The translations under genes were made by a program, and so were the position numbers. Below the pieces are notes generated by a model. The model worked only from the letters and a program-made list of their open reading frames with translations. It did no database searches and had not been told where the DNA came from. This document shows, piece by piece, positions 1-8,246 of a stretch of 64,000 nucleotides of DNA. The DNA lies in assembly GCF_014651615.1 (NCBI RefSeq), contig NZ_BMXF01000001.1:682001-746000 (forward strand), given 5' to 3'. This stretch comes from Persicitalea jodogahamensis. GTDB lineage: Bacteria; Bacteroidota; Bacteroidia; Cytophagales; Spirosomataceae. Numbering within the stretch: position 1 is the stretch's first letter; each line of letters begins with the position of its first letter.

Positions 1-1
1 G

Positions 2-1102
2 CAATCCAATGATCAAAAGGAACTGTTGCGGGCTAAACTTGAACGCATGAAGCAGTACGCCGAGGCTGATCTCTGCCGCCGGCGCATTCTGCTCAGCTAC
101 TTCAACGAAGCTGTGGAGAAAGACTGCGGCAATTGCGATGTCTGCCAGAACCCCCGCACCCGATTCGACGGTACTTTGCTGGCTCAAAAGGCGCTTTCGG
201 GCATTGCCCGCACCGGTGAGCGCGTGGCGATGGGAATGCTGATCGACATTCTGCGCGGTAGCCGCAACCGTGCCCTGCTCGATCGCGGGTACGACCGACT
301 GCCGACCTTCGGCGTGGGGCGCGACCTGCGTGGCGACGAATGGGCCGAGTACTTGAGCCAGATGCTCAACTCGGGAGTGATGGACATTGCCTACGACGAA
401 GGCCATGCTTTTAAACTCAACGCTCTAAGCTGGCAGATCCTAAAAGAAGGCAAGACGCTGGAACTGGCCAGGTACATTCCGTTCTCCGAGCGAAAAGCCC
501 GCGAAGAAGCCCTTGTACCTAAGGAAAAACCCAAACAGGAGATTATCCGAGACGCGTTGTTCGAGCAGCTACGCCTGCTTCGCAAGCAGATGGCCGACGC
601 TCTCAATGTGCCGCCTTACGTGATTTTTTCGGACAAGACTGTCTCCGAAATGGCTCAGAAGCGGCCTGTCTCGGAAGCACAGATGCTGGAAGTATCAGGT
701 GTAGGTACCGAAAAGTACCGGCGTTACGGCGAGGCCTTCGTAGCCGAAATTGTGAAGTTTGCCAAAGAAAATACCAAACCCGGCACCCGCGTAGTGAAGG
801 GGATGACTTACCTCATGACGCACGAACTCTACGAAAAGGGCTTTACCCTCGATGACATTGCCCAACAGCGTGGCCTAACTACCTCCACCGTAGTGGCGCA
901 TCTGGTAAAACTACGCGACGAAGGCCACGATATCCAGCTTCGCCCGCTCATTTCGGACCGCACCTACGCCGAAGTACTGACTGCCGCTGACGAACTCAAC
1001 TTCAAGCCTGGCGATCCGCTGGCCCCCTTGTTCGAGCATCTGGGTGAACGAATCGAGTACGGGATGATCAGACTGGCACTGGCAATCCGGGAAGGGGCGT
1101 GA
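2..1102 (+). CDS. recQ: ATP-dependent DNA helicase RecQ, C-terminal part (5' end outside window)
   Basis: The reading frame is open from the first bases, so this is the 3' part of a gene that starts upstream of the window. What remains is the RecQ C-terminus in order: the zinc-binding subdomain (LCRRR followed by DCGNCDVC, four cysteines), the winged-helix RQC region, an HRDC domain (around LFEQLRLLRKQMADAL to VSGVGTEKYRRYG), and a final helix-turn-helix extension typical of bacterial RecQ. The helicase motor motifs lie outside. RecQ unwinds DNA 3'-5' in recombination and replication-fork repair. The stop lies 41 bases before the antitoxin gene. Family assignment is firm; the N-terminus cannot be judged. 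Confidence 0.93.
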   Translation, partial: QSNDQKELLRAKLERMKQYAEADLCRRRILLSYFNEAVEKDCGNCDVCQNPRTRFDGTLLAQKALSGIARTGERVAMGMLIDILRGSRNRALLDRGYDRLPTFGVGRDLRGDEWAEYLSQMLNSGVMDIAYDEGHAFKLNALSWQILKEGKTLELARYIPFSERKAREEALVPKEKPKQEIIRDALFEQLRLLRKQMADALNVPPYVIFSDKTVSEMAQKRPVSEAQMLEVSGVGTEKYRRYGEAFVAEIVKFAKENTKPGTRVVKGMTYLMTHELYEKGFTLDDIAQQRGLTTSTVVAHLVKLRDEGHDIQLRPLISDRTYAEVLTAADELNFKPGDPLAPLFEHLGERIEYGMIRLALAIREGA

Positions 1103-1143
1103 ATGTTTTGTTATATTTGTTGAAGAAAATTCAAATTTGGGTT

Positions 1144-1359
1144 ATGACCGAAGAATTGATGTCATCCGAAATACAACAGCTTCCTGAGAGCCTAAAACAG
1201 GAAGTACTTCACTTTGCCCAGTTCCTGCGACAGGAAAAAACACGGAGACTGGAAAACAAGTCTAATACTAAGGAAAGGGTTTTCGGTATTTCGAAGGGGA
1301 GGTATAAGCTTGCTCCGGACTTCGATACTCCACTGGCTGACTTCAAGGATTATATGTGA
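1144..1359 (+). CDS. DUF2281 / VapB-like antitoxin
   Basis: A 71-residue protein. I chose the ATG at 1144 over an upstream GTG because the domain begins there. The N-terminal half (IQQLPESLKQEVLHFAQFLR) is the helix seen in DUF2281 antitoxins. The C-terminal tail (FGISKGRYKLAPDFDTPLADFKDYM region) is the usual toxin-binding segment ending in FKDYM. In this family the antitoxin binds promoter DNA and neutralises a PIN-domain RNase (VapC) encoded immediately downstream with a 1-4 base overlap. Here the stop TGA shares its A with the ATG of the next frame, so the operon arrangement is intact, but the toxin is truncated. It is therefore probably an orphan antitoxin. Confidence 0.8.
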   Translation: MTEELMSSEIQQLPESLKQEVLHFAQFLRQEKTRRLENKSNTKERVFGISKGRYKLAPDFDTPLADFKDYM

Positions 1360-1406
1360 TGCGGTATTTACTTGATACGCACACTTTTCTCTATTATACA
1401 ATATAA
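1359..1406 (+). pseudogene. Truncated VapC (PIN-domain) toxin remnant
   Basis: An ATG overlapping the antitoxin stop opens a 15-codon frame, MRYLLDTHTFLYYTI, then TAA. MRYLLDTHTFLW/Y is the standard N-terminus of VapC-family PIN toxins and includes the first catalytic Asp (LLDTH). Family members are about 125-135 residues, so nearly 90 percent of the toxin is missing. The next gene's 3' end begins six bases later, which suggests a deletion joined the toxin start to the neighbouring locus. The short peptide cannot form a PIN fold. The identification rests on the motif plus the exact position after a DUF2281 gene. Confidence 0.72.
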
Positions 1407-1411
1407 CATTA

Positions 1412-2257
1412 CTACTTCACCAAATCCTGGTATCCAATTAATTTTATGCCTTTCTTTTCGATCAGCGCCTTTACTTTCGGATCGGTGAATAAATTCGTCA
1501 CGCCTTGCCGGTCTTCGGCGACGTTCTCATACCCAATATGATGAATGGCGCGTAGTTCGGCGTTGTCCAGGCCGGGATGCTCCACAAAGAGGTAAGTTTT
1601 GTCGGGTTGTACCTTGTCAAGCGCATTTATAAAGCTTTGCGCTTTCTCCGCTGGCGTGTTGCGTGGCCCCTCCATGGGTAGTCGCTGCACGGCGTAGTCA
1701 TCCGGGTCGATATCGATTTTGTATTCTTGCGCCAGCCGCTTGGTCATTGTCGCTACTTCTTTCGACAAATTCGCGCAACCCATGTGCGCCGAAACATGGC
1801 TGATGCGCGGAATGTGCCGCAAGGCCATTTCAATCTGCGCCCGGAATTCCCGCTCCACGTCCTCGATTTTCCATTTATTCTCGGAGATAGACTGGCCGGG
1901 GTAGTTTTTGTTAGGGAAAATCATGGGATAAAAATAACCATCCTCATTTACCAGGCTTGACGCCGCCGTCAGGGGCCGCCACTTTACCAAATCCCATTCG
2001 CTGGTCAGAGCCAGGTGAATGCCTACATCGGCGGTGGGGATTTCTTTGAGCAGCTGTACTGCCTCGGGAAACCAAGGCGAGGGCACGATCACCTCAATGG
2101 ACGTTTCGATACCGTTTTTGTACGACTCTACTAAAGCTAAATTGCCCGAGTGTGAAAATCCCATGTCGTCGCCGCGGACGATAAGGCGCGCGGGTAGTTT
2201 TTGAGCCAAACAGGTCGTGGCGCAAAAAATAAATAAAAAGAGCAGATTGGTTTTCAT
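1412..2257 (-). CDS. Secreted ChbG/YdjC-family carbohydrate deacetylase
   Basis: A 281-residue protein with a clear signal peptide (MKTNLLFLFIFCATTCLAQ). It shows the YdjC/ChbG fold signatures: RGDDMGFS near the N-terminus (metal-binding Asp pair), VGIHLALTSEW (metal His) and ISHVSAHMGC (second His region). YdjC proteins are metal-dependent deacetylases of N-acetylated oligosaccharides; ChbG acts on diacetylchitobiose. The export signal suggests a periplasmic enzyme rather than the cytosolic E. coli type. Its start overlaps the end of the symporter gene by four bases, so the two are co-transcribed and the symporter may import the product. The exact substrate is not readable from sequence. Confidence 0.82.
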   Translation of the reverse strand: MKTNLLFLFIFCATTCLAQKLPARLIVRGDDMGFSHSGNLALVESYKNGIETSIEVIVPSPWFPEAVQLLKEIPTADVGIHLALTSEWDLVKWRPLTAASSLVNEDGYFYPMIFPNKNYPGQSISENKWKIEDVEREFRAQIEMALRHIPRISHVSAHMGCANLSKEVATMTKRLAQEYKIDIDPDDYAVQRLPMEGPRNTPAEKAQSFINALDKVQPDKTYLFVEHPGLDNAELRAIHHIGYENVAEDRQGVTNLFTDPKVKALIEKKGIKLIGYQDLVK

Positions 2258-3642
2258 ACGTTTTGAAACAGTTGGGGCTTACCATATAAAAAGACGCCAG
2301 CCAGCATCCCTACTGTACTTGCCAGCAAACCATAGATCAACGGCGGGTATTCGGTTTTCAGCCAAATACAAAAAAGCCAGGCACCCAGCCCTGATACCAT
2401 CGAAAGCAAACAGCCCGCTTCGTTGGACCGCCGCCAATAGATTCCTGCGGCCAGCGGCACGAATAGCGAAACCAGGCTGAAAGCCGAGGACTCGGCCACG
2501 AGCTCGAAGATGCTCTCGCGGGTGGTGGCCATATAGATGCAGACAGCCGTAATCACCACAATGCCCACACGAATGACCAGCAGAAGTTGCCGGTCGGTGA
2601 GCTCCGGCCGGAAAAGCTTGACGACGTTTTCGCCCAGGACCGCCGCCGGGGCCATAATGGCGCTGCTTGTGGTGCTGAGAATAGCTGAAACCAAAGCCCC
2701 GAAAAACATGACCTGCAACGGCAAACTTGTGTGCAGCAGAACCATCTGCGGAATAATCATCTGCCCGTCCTGTTGCTCCAGTTCAGGGTATAGCAGATGG
2801 CCACAGAGAGCGATAAAAAGCGGAATGAGGGCTACGCTCAGGTACATGAAGGAAGAAATCAACGTAGCCCGTACGGCCGTTTGGGCCGACCGGGCTGACA
2901 TAACCCGCTGGAAAACGTCCTGTTGCGGGATGGAACCCAGGCCGATCGTGATCCAGGCCGCGAAGTACTCAACCGAACCCTTGAAAGTGAACTCGGGGTA
3001 AAAACGAAAGAAGCCGTCAGGCAATTTTTCGGTGATGCGCTCGAGGCCCCCCGTTTTCTGATAGAGAATGAAAGCTACAATGCTCAGTCCTAAAATGATC
3101 AGGATGGTTTGTAGAAAATCCGTGATCGAGATGGACCACATGCCGCCCCAGACCGTATAAAGGATCACAACGCCCGAACTCAGCAGAATGCACTCTGTCA
3201 GCGACCATCCCAGTACGATTTTCAGTACGATTCCCATCGCCATTAGCTGCGCAGCGATCCAACTGAAATACGAAGGAATGATGAGTAAAGCCGACAATAG
3301 CTCCGCTCGCCGACCGTACCGAATCCGGTAATAGTCGCAGAATGTAATGATGTTCATTTTGTAAAGACGGCTGGCAAAGAATAGGCCAACCAGAAACAAA
3401 CACAACGCGGCTCCGAAGGGGTCTTCGATGACGCCCAGCACTCCGTGCTGAATAAACTCAGCGGGAGCACCCATGATGGTTTCGGAACCAAACCAGGTGG
3501 CGAAAGTGGCCGAAGCTGCCAGAAGAAGTGGCAAGTTGCGCCCCGCCAGTACAAAGTCCTGGGTGGTGGAAACCCGCCGTGAAGCCCAAAGACCGATTCC
3601 CAGGTTGAGGGCCAGGTAGCCAAGAATGCAAGCTGCCAGCAT
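2254..3642 (-). CDS. Sodium:solute symporter (SSS family)
   Basis: A 462-residue integral membrane protein with about 12-13 hydrophobic helices. The SSS signatures are visible: FVLAGRNLP after helix 1, ATWFGSETIMGAP in helix 2, the YRIRYG segment, and the VYTVWGGM-like motif (LYTVWGGMWS) followed by TDFLQ. Members couple Na+ influx to uptake of sugars, amino acids, vitamins or organic acids. The chosen ATG has no alternative ATG/GTG/TTG between it and an in-frame upstream TAG. The gene overlaps the deacetylase downstream by four bases, so an amino sugar or a saccharide fragment is a reasonable guess for the substrate, but this is inference only. Confidence 0.88.
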   Translation of the reverse strand: MLAACILGYLALNLGIGLWASRRVSTTQDFVLAGRNLPLLLAASATFATWFGSETIMGAPAEFIQHGVLGVIEDPFGAALCLFLVGLFFASRLYKMNIITFCDYYRIRYGRRAELLSALLIIPSYFSWIAAQLMAMGIVLKIVLGWSLTECILLSSGVVILYTVWGGMWSISITDFLQTILIILGLSIVAFILYQKTGGLERITEKLPDGFFRFYPEFTFKGSVEYFAAWITIGLGSIPQQDVFQRVMSARSAQTAVRATLISSFMYLSVALIPLFIALCGHLLYPELEQQDGQMIIPQMVLLHTSLPLQVMFFGALVSAILSTTSSAIMAPAAVLGENVVKLFRPELTDRQLLLVIRVGIVVITAVCIYMATTRESIFELVAESSAFSLVSLFVPLAAGIYWRRSNEAGCLLSMVSGLGAWLFCIWLKTEYPPLIYGLLASTVGMLAGVFLYGKPQLFQNV

Positions 3643-3740
3643 GTAGTACGAATCGGGGCTAAAAAAGAACCGCTATTCACGGTTTGAACGATTCCGTTCT
3701 CAGCGTAAATAGCGGTCCAAAAGTGAGGATAATGGAATAA

Positions 3741-4598
3741 TCAGAATTTCAACGCCCCCGGCAAATACTTCGCCACCAGGTCTTCGTAGTAAGGACGAAG
3801 CTTTTTCCAATCCGGCGGCGTAGGTACTTTTGAATACAAATCGTAAGGGTTAAATTTCTTCACCCATTCGAACATCGCGCGGTCGTGATCGTCGAGCAGG
3901 TGGTCGTAGCCATGTTCGCGATGCTGGGCGTAGAACGAATGGTAACGCAGCATGTACTGACCTTCTTCGGGCATGCCGTGCTTTGTCATTTGGTACACGT
4001 ACTCATCATGCCCCCACGACATATGAACATTGTTCAGCCCGCAGTTTGGCTCATATACGCCATATTTGGTATTGTACCGCTCATCGTACGTATCAGGATT
4101 GGCAGCGAAGTATTCGGGATAGACAATCTTATCGGAATGGGCGCAGCCTACAGGGAAAGTGTCGCCCACGACGGCCCATTGCGGCTCACCAAACAGACAA
4201 AGTACCTTACCCATGTCGTGCATCAGCCCTACCAGCACAAACCAGTCGGGATGGCCGTCGGCACGAATGGCTTCCGAGGTTTGGAGCAGATGCTGCCACT
4301 GATCCAGGTCGGTATCGGGGTCCGAGTCGTCTACGAGGGTATTCAGGAAGTCAAAAGCTTCCCAGATTGGCATTTCTTTTTTGTCGAATTTAAGATATTC
4401 AGCTTCCTTCTCACGCACAAAGTCGTACGTCTGGTAGGTGTGATTCAGCCTGTAAAACTCCCGCACGGTGTCGCGGCCCGGCTCGTCGTAGTTGCGATAG
4501 TCTTCCTTGGCTTTTTCAAAAGGCTCAGGGTAGCGGGTCAGGACATCTTCCTCCCAGACATCGAGGCTCGGGAGCGGATTTTGGGTGTCAGCTTTCAT
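3741..4598 (-). CDS. miox: Inositol oxygenase (MIOX)
   Basis: A 285-residue protein, the normal MIOX length, which converts myo-inositol plus O2 to D-glucuronate with a mixed-valent diiron centre. All six metal ligands known from the mammalian enzyme can be placed: His103 (QHLLQTSEA), His127-Asp128 (GLMHDMGK), His197 (SWGHDEY), His220 (RYHSFY) and Asp253 (NPYDLYSK). The [16 protein letters not shown] block is nearly identical to animal MIOX. It is divergent from KDG kinase, which with KDPG aldolase would process glucuronate-derived 2-keto-3-deoxygluconate. The isomerase, reductase and dehydratase in between are not in the window. This is a very secure family call. Confidence 0.96.
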   Translation of the reverse strand: MKADTQNPLPSLDVWEEDVLTRYPEPFEKAKEDYRNYDEPGRDTVREFYRLNHTYQTYDFVREKEAEYLKFDKKEMPIWEAFDFLNTLVDDSDPDTDLDQWQHLLQTSEAIRADGHPDWFVLVGLMHDMGKVLCLFGEPQWAVVGDTFPVGCAHSDKIVYPEYFAANPDTYDERYNTKYGVYEPNCGLNNVHMSWGHDEYVYQMTKHGMPEEGQYMLRYHSFYAQHREHGYDHLLDDHDRAMFEWVKKFNPYDLYSKVPTPPDWKKLRPYYEDLVAKYLPGALKF

Positions 4599-4706
4599 GC
4601 TTATGAGTGTTTTTCGGTTATAAAGGATAAAATTACAGTTTTTTTAACAAAAAAAGCTTGGCTTATCAGAAGTCAAAGGCAGATTTCCTTACTTTACGAA
4701 AATCCA

Positions 4707-4714
4707 TACCTTTG
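4707..4714 (+). promoter_or_regulatory. Candidate -7 element for the KDG kinase operon
   Basis: TACCTTTG matches the Bacteroidota -7 consensus TAnnTTTG. It lies in the 195-base gap between divergent inositol oxygenase and KDG kinase, about 80 bases before the kinase ATG. No convincing -33 TTG is found at the expected spacing, so this is a motif match only. Confidence 0.4.
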
Positions 4715-4793
4715 CCCCTCTGAAAACTAAACCACTCTTTCACTAAATTGACAAAGGCCGTTAGCTGTCAGCCAACTGCCGAATGCCCTCTGT

Positions 4794-5789
4794 ATGGCCC
4801 AAATCGTTACCATCGGCGAAGTGTTGTTGCGCCTTAGTACCCCCGGGTTTTCCCGTTTCGAACAAGCCCGTTCCTTTGACGTTACCTATGCTGGCGGCGA
4901 AGCAAATGTAGCATCCGCCCTGGCCTATTGGGGCCATAGTACGGCTCACGTCACCCGTTTTCCTGATTCGCCCGTCGGTCGGGCGGCAGCGCAGTACCTC
5001 CGTTTTCACGGTGTAGACATCTCCCATATTCAGTTTGGCGGCCCCCGCATGGCGGTCTATTATCTCGAAACGGGCGCAGCCCTGCGCGGCAGCCAGATCG
5101 TGTACGACCGGGCGGGCTCGTCCTTCGCGACTGCCGAACCGCAGTCGTACGATTGGGACGAAATCCTGAAAGGCGCGACCTGGTTTCACTGGGCGGGCAT
5201 CACACCCGCCCTCTCGCAAGAGGCAGCCGATGCTTGTCTACAAGGAATTCAGGCAGCTCGTAAAAAAGGAATCACCGTGTCGGGCGATATTTTTTACCGC
5301 TCCAACCTTTGGAAATACGGCAAGACGCCCGGCGACGTCATTCCTGAACTCACCGCTGGAACGGATATCGTGATTGCTAACCAGATCAATGTGAAGGAAA
5401 TATTTGGCATCGAATGCACCGACTTTCCGGATGCCTGCGTCAAATTGCAGAAAGCCTTCCCGCAGGTGAGTCGGGTTGTAGACACGCAGCGTACTTCGCT
5501 TAGCGCCAGCCACAATTTGCTGAAAGCTTTCCTTTGGAATGGTGAAAAGATGCTCGAAACTGCCGACGTTGATATCAACCCTATAGTGGACCGCGTGGGT
5601 GGAGGCGACGCTTTCATCGCTGGGCTCATTCACGGCCTGTTGACTTTCGACGATGAGCAGAAAGCCCTGGAATTCGGGGTAGCAGCCTCGGCCATGAAGC
5701 ACACCATCGAAGGCGACGCGCTCGTAAGCACCGAAGCTGAGGTGGAGGCCATCCGGCAGGGCGAGACATCGGGAAGAATAAAAAGATAA
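4794..5789 (+). CDS. kdgK: 2-dehydro-3-deoxygluconokinase (PfkB family)
   Basis: A 331-residue PfkB/ribokinase-fold kinase. The N-terminal signature AGGEANVASALAYWG and the C-terminal anion-hole motif VGGGDAFIAGLIHG (catalytic Asp272) are both present. The early IGEVLLRLSTPG segment is characteristic of KDG kinases. It phosphorylates 2-keto-3-deoxygluconate to KDPG using ATP. The aldolase that cleaves KDPG follows on the same strand 120 bases later, which supports the substrate. With the divergent inositol oxygenase this suggests hexuronate catabolism. A fructokinase is the main alternative, but the aldolase partner argues against it. Confidence 0.88.
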   Translation: MAQIVTIGEVLLRLSTPGFSRFEQARSFDVTYAGGEANVASALAYWGHSTAHVTRFPDSPVGRAAAQYLRFHGVDISHIQFGGPRMAVYYLETGAALRGSQIVYDRAGSSFATAEPQSYDWDEILKGATWFHWAGITPALSQEAADACLQGIQAARKKGITVSGDIFYRSNLWKYGKTPGDVIPELTAGTDIVIANQINVKEIFGIECTDFPDACVKLQKAFPQVSRVVDTQRTSLSASHNLLKAFLWNGEKMLETADVDINPIVDRVGGGDAFIAGLIHGLLTFDDEQKALEFGVAASAMKHTIEGDALVSTEAEVEAIRQGETSGRIKR

Positions 5790-5909
5790 ATTTTTTGGGT
5801 TACAGGGCCAAACGGTTCGGGGTTTGCGGACCTAATCGGCGCAAACAAGACGAAAACGTGCAGGGCCTTTGACCATTTGACCGTTTAACCATTAACCCTG
5901 ATTTTTGAA

Positions 5910-6578
5910 ATGGCGCATATTGATAAAGATACCGTACTCAATTCCTTATACTCGGGTGGTGTTTTGCCACTGTTTTACCACGATGATGCTGCCGTAGCTA
6001 TCGAGGTACTTAAGGCTTCTTACCGGGCGGGCTTACGGGTGTTTGAATTTACGAACCGGGGTGGCAGCGCGCTGGCCACTTTTGAGCAACTTGTCGCCTA
6101 CGCGCACGAACACTTGCCCGATATGGCGATGGGCATCGGTACCATCTACGACGACGAATCGGCGAATAAGTTCATTTACGCCGGAGCCGACTTCGTGGTG
6201 ACGCCTGCACTCAACCCCGCCGTGGGAACAGCCTGTGCCGCCGCCGAAGTACCCTGGCTGCCGGGCGTGATGACGGTCACCGAAATATACAACGCAAGAC
6301 AAGCGGGGGCTGAAGTGGTGAAACTATTTCCCGGCGAGGTACTTGGTTCGGGCTTTCTGAAAGCCGTACGCGGTCCGATGGCTGACCTGAAGATTATGGT
6401 GACGGGCGGCGTGAAGCCTACCCGCGAGAGCTTTGCCGAATGGTTTGGTGCGGGGGCCTACTGCGTAGGGATGGGCTCTCACCTGTTTCCCAAGGATGTG
6501 CTGGCCCGGCAGGATTACGACTGGGTAGAACGGAAGATTGCGGAGTGTTTGGGGTTTGTGAAAGAACTTCGTGCCTAA
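5910..6578 (+). CDS. eda: KDPG/KHG aldolase
   Basis: A 222-residue class I aldolase that splits 2-keto-3-deoxy-6-phosphogluconate into pyruvate and glyceraldehyde-3-phosphate. The general base Glu46 (VFEFTNRG) and the Schiff-base Lys138 (EVVKLFPGE) are in the places expected from E. coli Eda. GIGTIYDDESANKFIYAGADF and VTGGVKPT are further family blocks. It forms a transcription unit with kdgK and ends just before a strong hairpin. Its role would be the last step of the Entner-Doudoroff and uronate route. Confidence 0.93.
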   Translation: MAHIDKDTVLNSLYSGGVLPLFYHDDAAVAIEVLKASYRAGLRVFEFTNRGGSALATFEQLVAYAHEHLPDMAMGIGTIYDDESANKFIYAGADFVVTPALNPAVGTACAAAEVPWLPGVMTVTEIYNARQAGAEVVKLFPGEVLGSGFLKAVRGPMADLKIMVTGGVKPTRESFAEWFGAGAYCVGMGSHLFPKDVLARQDYDWVERKIAECLGFVKELRA

Positions 6579-6602
6579 TAATTGAACCTTCAAAAAGGCC
6601 TT

Positions 6603-6643
6603 CCCTATTGTTATGAAATTCACTTGAATTCATAACAATAGGG
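6603..6643. terminator. Perfect 15-bp hairpin, bidirectional terminator
   Basis: CCCTATTGTTATGAA (6603-6617) pairs perfectly with 6629-6643 across an 11-base loop. It sits between the convergent ends of eda (plus) and the uridine kinase gene (minus), so it probably serves both. Confidence 0.75.
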
Positions 6644-6704
6644 ATTACAGTTGCACAACACAGATTGCTGCTGATAACAAAAAGCTTCCACCGCCAGCTT
6701 TGAA

Positions 6705-7340
6705 CTAGGAGCGCTGAGCCGGTACTTTCGTTTTTAAATAGGCCACTACCACATCCAAGCCACGATCGAACTGATCGTGGTTATTGATAATGATGTCCGC
6801 TTCGGCGCGCAAGGGTTTGATGTATTTGTCGTAAGTGGGGGCTACGTGGTTTTCCCAACGATAGAGGACATCTTCCAGGTCGTAGCCGCGCTCGCTATTG
6901 TCGCGGATAATGCGCCGCTTGATCTTGACATGTTCTTTGGCGTCAACGAATACTTTTAAGTCGATCAGATCGGCCACTTCCGGGAAGTAAAAAACAAAAA
7001 TTCCTTCCACAATAATGATTGGCTTCGGCTGAAAAGTGAGCATTTTAGGCGTAACTAACGGGTTATTGAAGGTATACTCCCTGTGCTGCACTACCTTTCC
7101 CTGCCGAAGTTCGGCAATATGTTGCGCGAACAGCGCGTGGTCGATCGTTTCGGGCAAATCAAAGTTCTCTACCCCATTCCGGTCTTTGGGGATTTGATGA
7201 ATGGGGAGATAATAATTGTCCTGCGAAATACGGCAAATCTCCTCCTCTCCGAAGGCCGAAAGCAGACTCTTCATAAAGAAGGTCTTTCCTGAGGCACTTC
7301 CGCCCGTTATGCCTACAATAAATGGTTTGGTCTGTGTCAA
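6705..7340 (-). CDS. udk: Uridine kinase
   Basis: A 211-residue P-loop nucleoside kinase. The Walker A GITGGSASGKT is at residues 10-20; ISQDNYYLP carries the substrate-binding Asp; FNNPLVTPKML and IIVEGIFVFY are family blocks, followed by a lid segment (KIKRRIIRDNSERGYDLED). It phosphorylates uridine and cytidine in pyrimidine salvage. It is the last gene of the polysaccharide operon, 15 bases after the NeuB-like gene, and may help supply UTP for UDP-sugars, though that is inference. Confidence 0.88.
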   Translation of the reverse strand: MTQTKPFIVGITGGSASGKTFFMKSLLSAFGEEEICRISQDNYYLPIHQIPKDRNGVENFDLPETIDHALFAQHIAELRQGKVVQHREYTFNNPLVTPKMLTFQPKPIIIVEGIFVFYFPEVADLIDLKVFVDAKEHVKIKRRIIRDNSERGYDLEDVLYRWENHVAPTYDKYIKPLRAEADIIINNHDQFDRGLDVVVAYLKTKVPAQRS

Positions 7341-7355
7341 TTTTCTAAATAAAAT

Positions 7356-8228
7356 CTATTTCCGATACTTCAATTTTTCCCTTTGCACTTGCTCGATTTC
7401 CAGGATTTCGCTGGTTTTGTAGGTGAGTGCCTCAAAGGTGTGATCCAGATCCCGCACCAGCTTTTGTAGTCCGGGTACTTCCAGCGAAGCGGCATGGTCG
7501 GTGCCACGCCAGGTACGATCCTTGGTGAAATGCCGCTCGACCCACACAGCACCCAGCGTGTAAGCTGCTACATCTACCGCAATGCCCAGATGATGGCCCG
7601 AAAATCCGATTTCTTTGATCCGGTTGCCGTAGTTTTCCTGAATCCGCTTGATTTCCAGCAAACAAATATCCCGGAAAGGTACCGGGTACCCCGACGTGCA
7701 GCTATACATCACGAGCCGCTGCCGGGCCTGACCGGTCTCTTCAAAGTACGCTACGAGTTGAGCGATTTCGTCTTGTGTAGTCATACCCGTTGAAATGTGG
7801 ACCTCGCCCTGATAACCGTCGCGCAGCAGGCGCAGCATTTCGTAATTGTTGTTGCATGCCGATGGTACTTTGATAAAATCGGGCTGTAACCCAATGATTT
7901 CCTGGGCCGATGTGACATCCCATACCGAAGTGGCGTATCCAATGCCTATTGTTTCGGCGTATTCCTTCAATTCAGCATGCTGTGCCTGGTCAAATTCCAG
8001 GTACTCCCGATGAGCGCCATAGGTCGGACCATAAGCATTATATGGAATGGGGTGGGGGGCATCATACTGGTCGGGCGTGAGAAGCTCACGAGAATTGCGT
8101 TTCTGGAATTTGGCGTACTTCGCCCCGCATTCCTTCGACAGCCGGATAAGTTCTTTGGCGATCTCGAACTGTCCCATATGGTTGCAACCTATTTCCGATA
8201 TGACTCTGGGCTGTTGGTAGGTATTCAT
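7356..8228 (-). CDS. NeuB-family nonulosonate (sialic acid-like) synthase lacking the SAF domain
   Basis: A 290-residue TIM-barrel protein. EIGCNHMG at the N-terminus, AKFQKRN, SVWDVTSA, IKVPSACNNNYEML, HISTGMTT and the closing block VERHFTKDRTWRGTDHAASL are typical of N-acetylneuraminate synthases. These condense phosphoenolpyruvate with a hexosamine to give a nine-carbon sugar acid. Standard NeuB is about 340-350 residues, with a C-terminal antifreeze-like (SAF) domain completing the partner active site in the dimer; that domain is absent here and the reading frame ends cleanly. No CMP-sugar synthetase is nearby. It is the fifth gene of the polysaccharide operon. The product could be sialic, legionaminic or pseudaminic acid, or another keto acid. 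Confidence 0.82.
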   Translation of the reverse strand: MNTYQQPRVISEIGCNHMGQFEIAKELIRLSKECGAKYAKFQKRNSRELLTPDQYDAPHPIPYNAYGPTYGAHREYLEFDQAQHAELKEYAETIGIGYATSVWDVTSAQEIIGLQPDFIKVPSACNNNYEMLRLLRDGYQGEVHISTGMTTQDEIAQLVAYFEETGQARQRLVMYSCTSGYPVPFRDICLLEIKRIQENYGNRIKEIGFSGHHLGIAVDVAAYTLGAVWVERHFTKDRTWRGTDHAASLEVPGLQKLVRDLDHTFEALTYKTSEILEIEQVQREKLKYRK

Positions 8229-8246
8229 AAAAAGCGGACTATTATT

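Noticed and set aside
3885-4730. Long plus-strand frame opposite inositol oxygenase
   Set aside because: It is a shadow of the MIOX gene with no family features; the minus-strand frame has all the diiron ligands.
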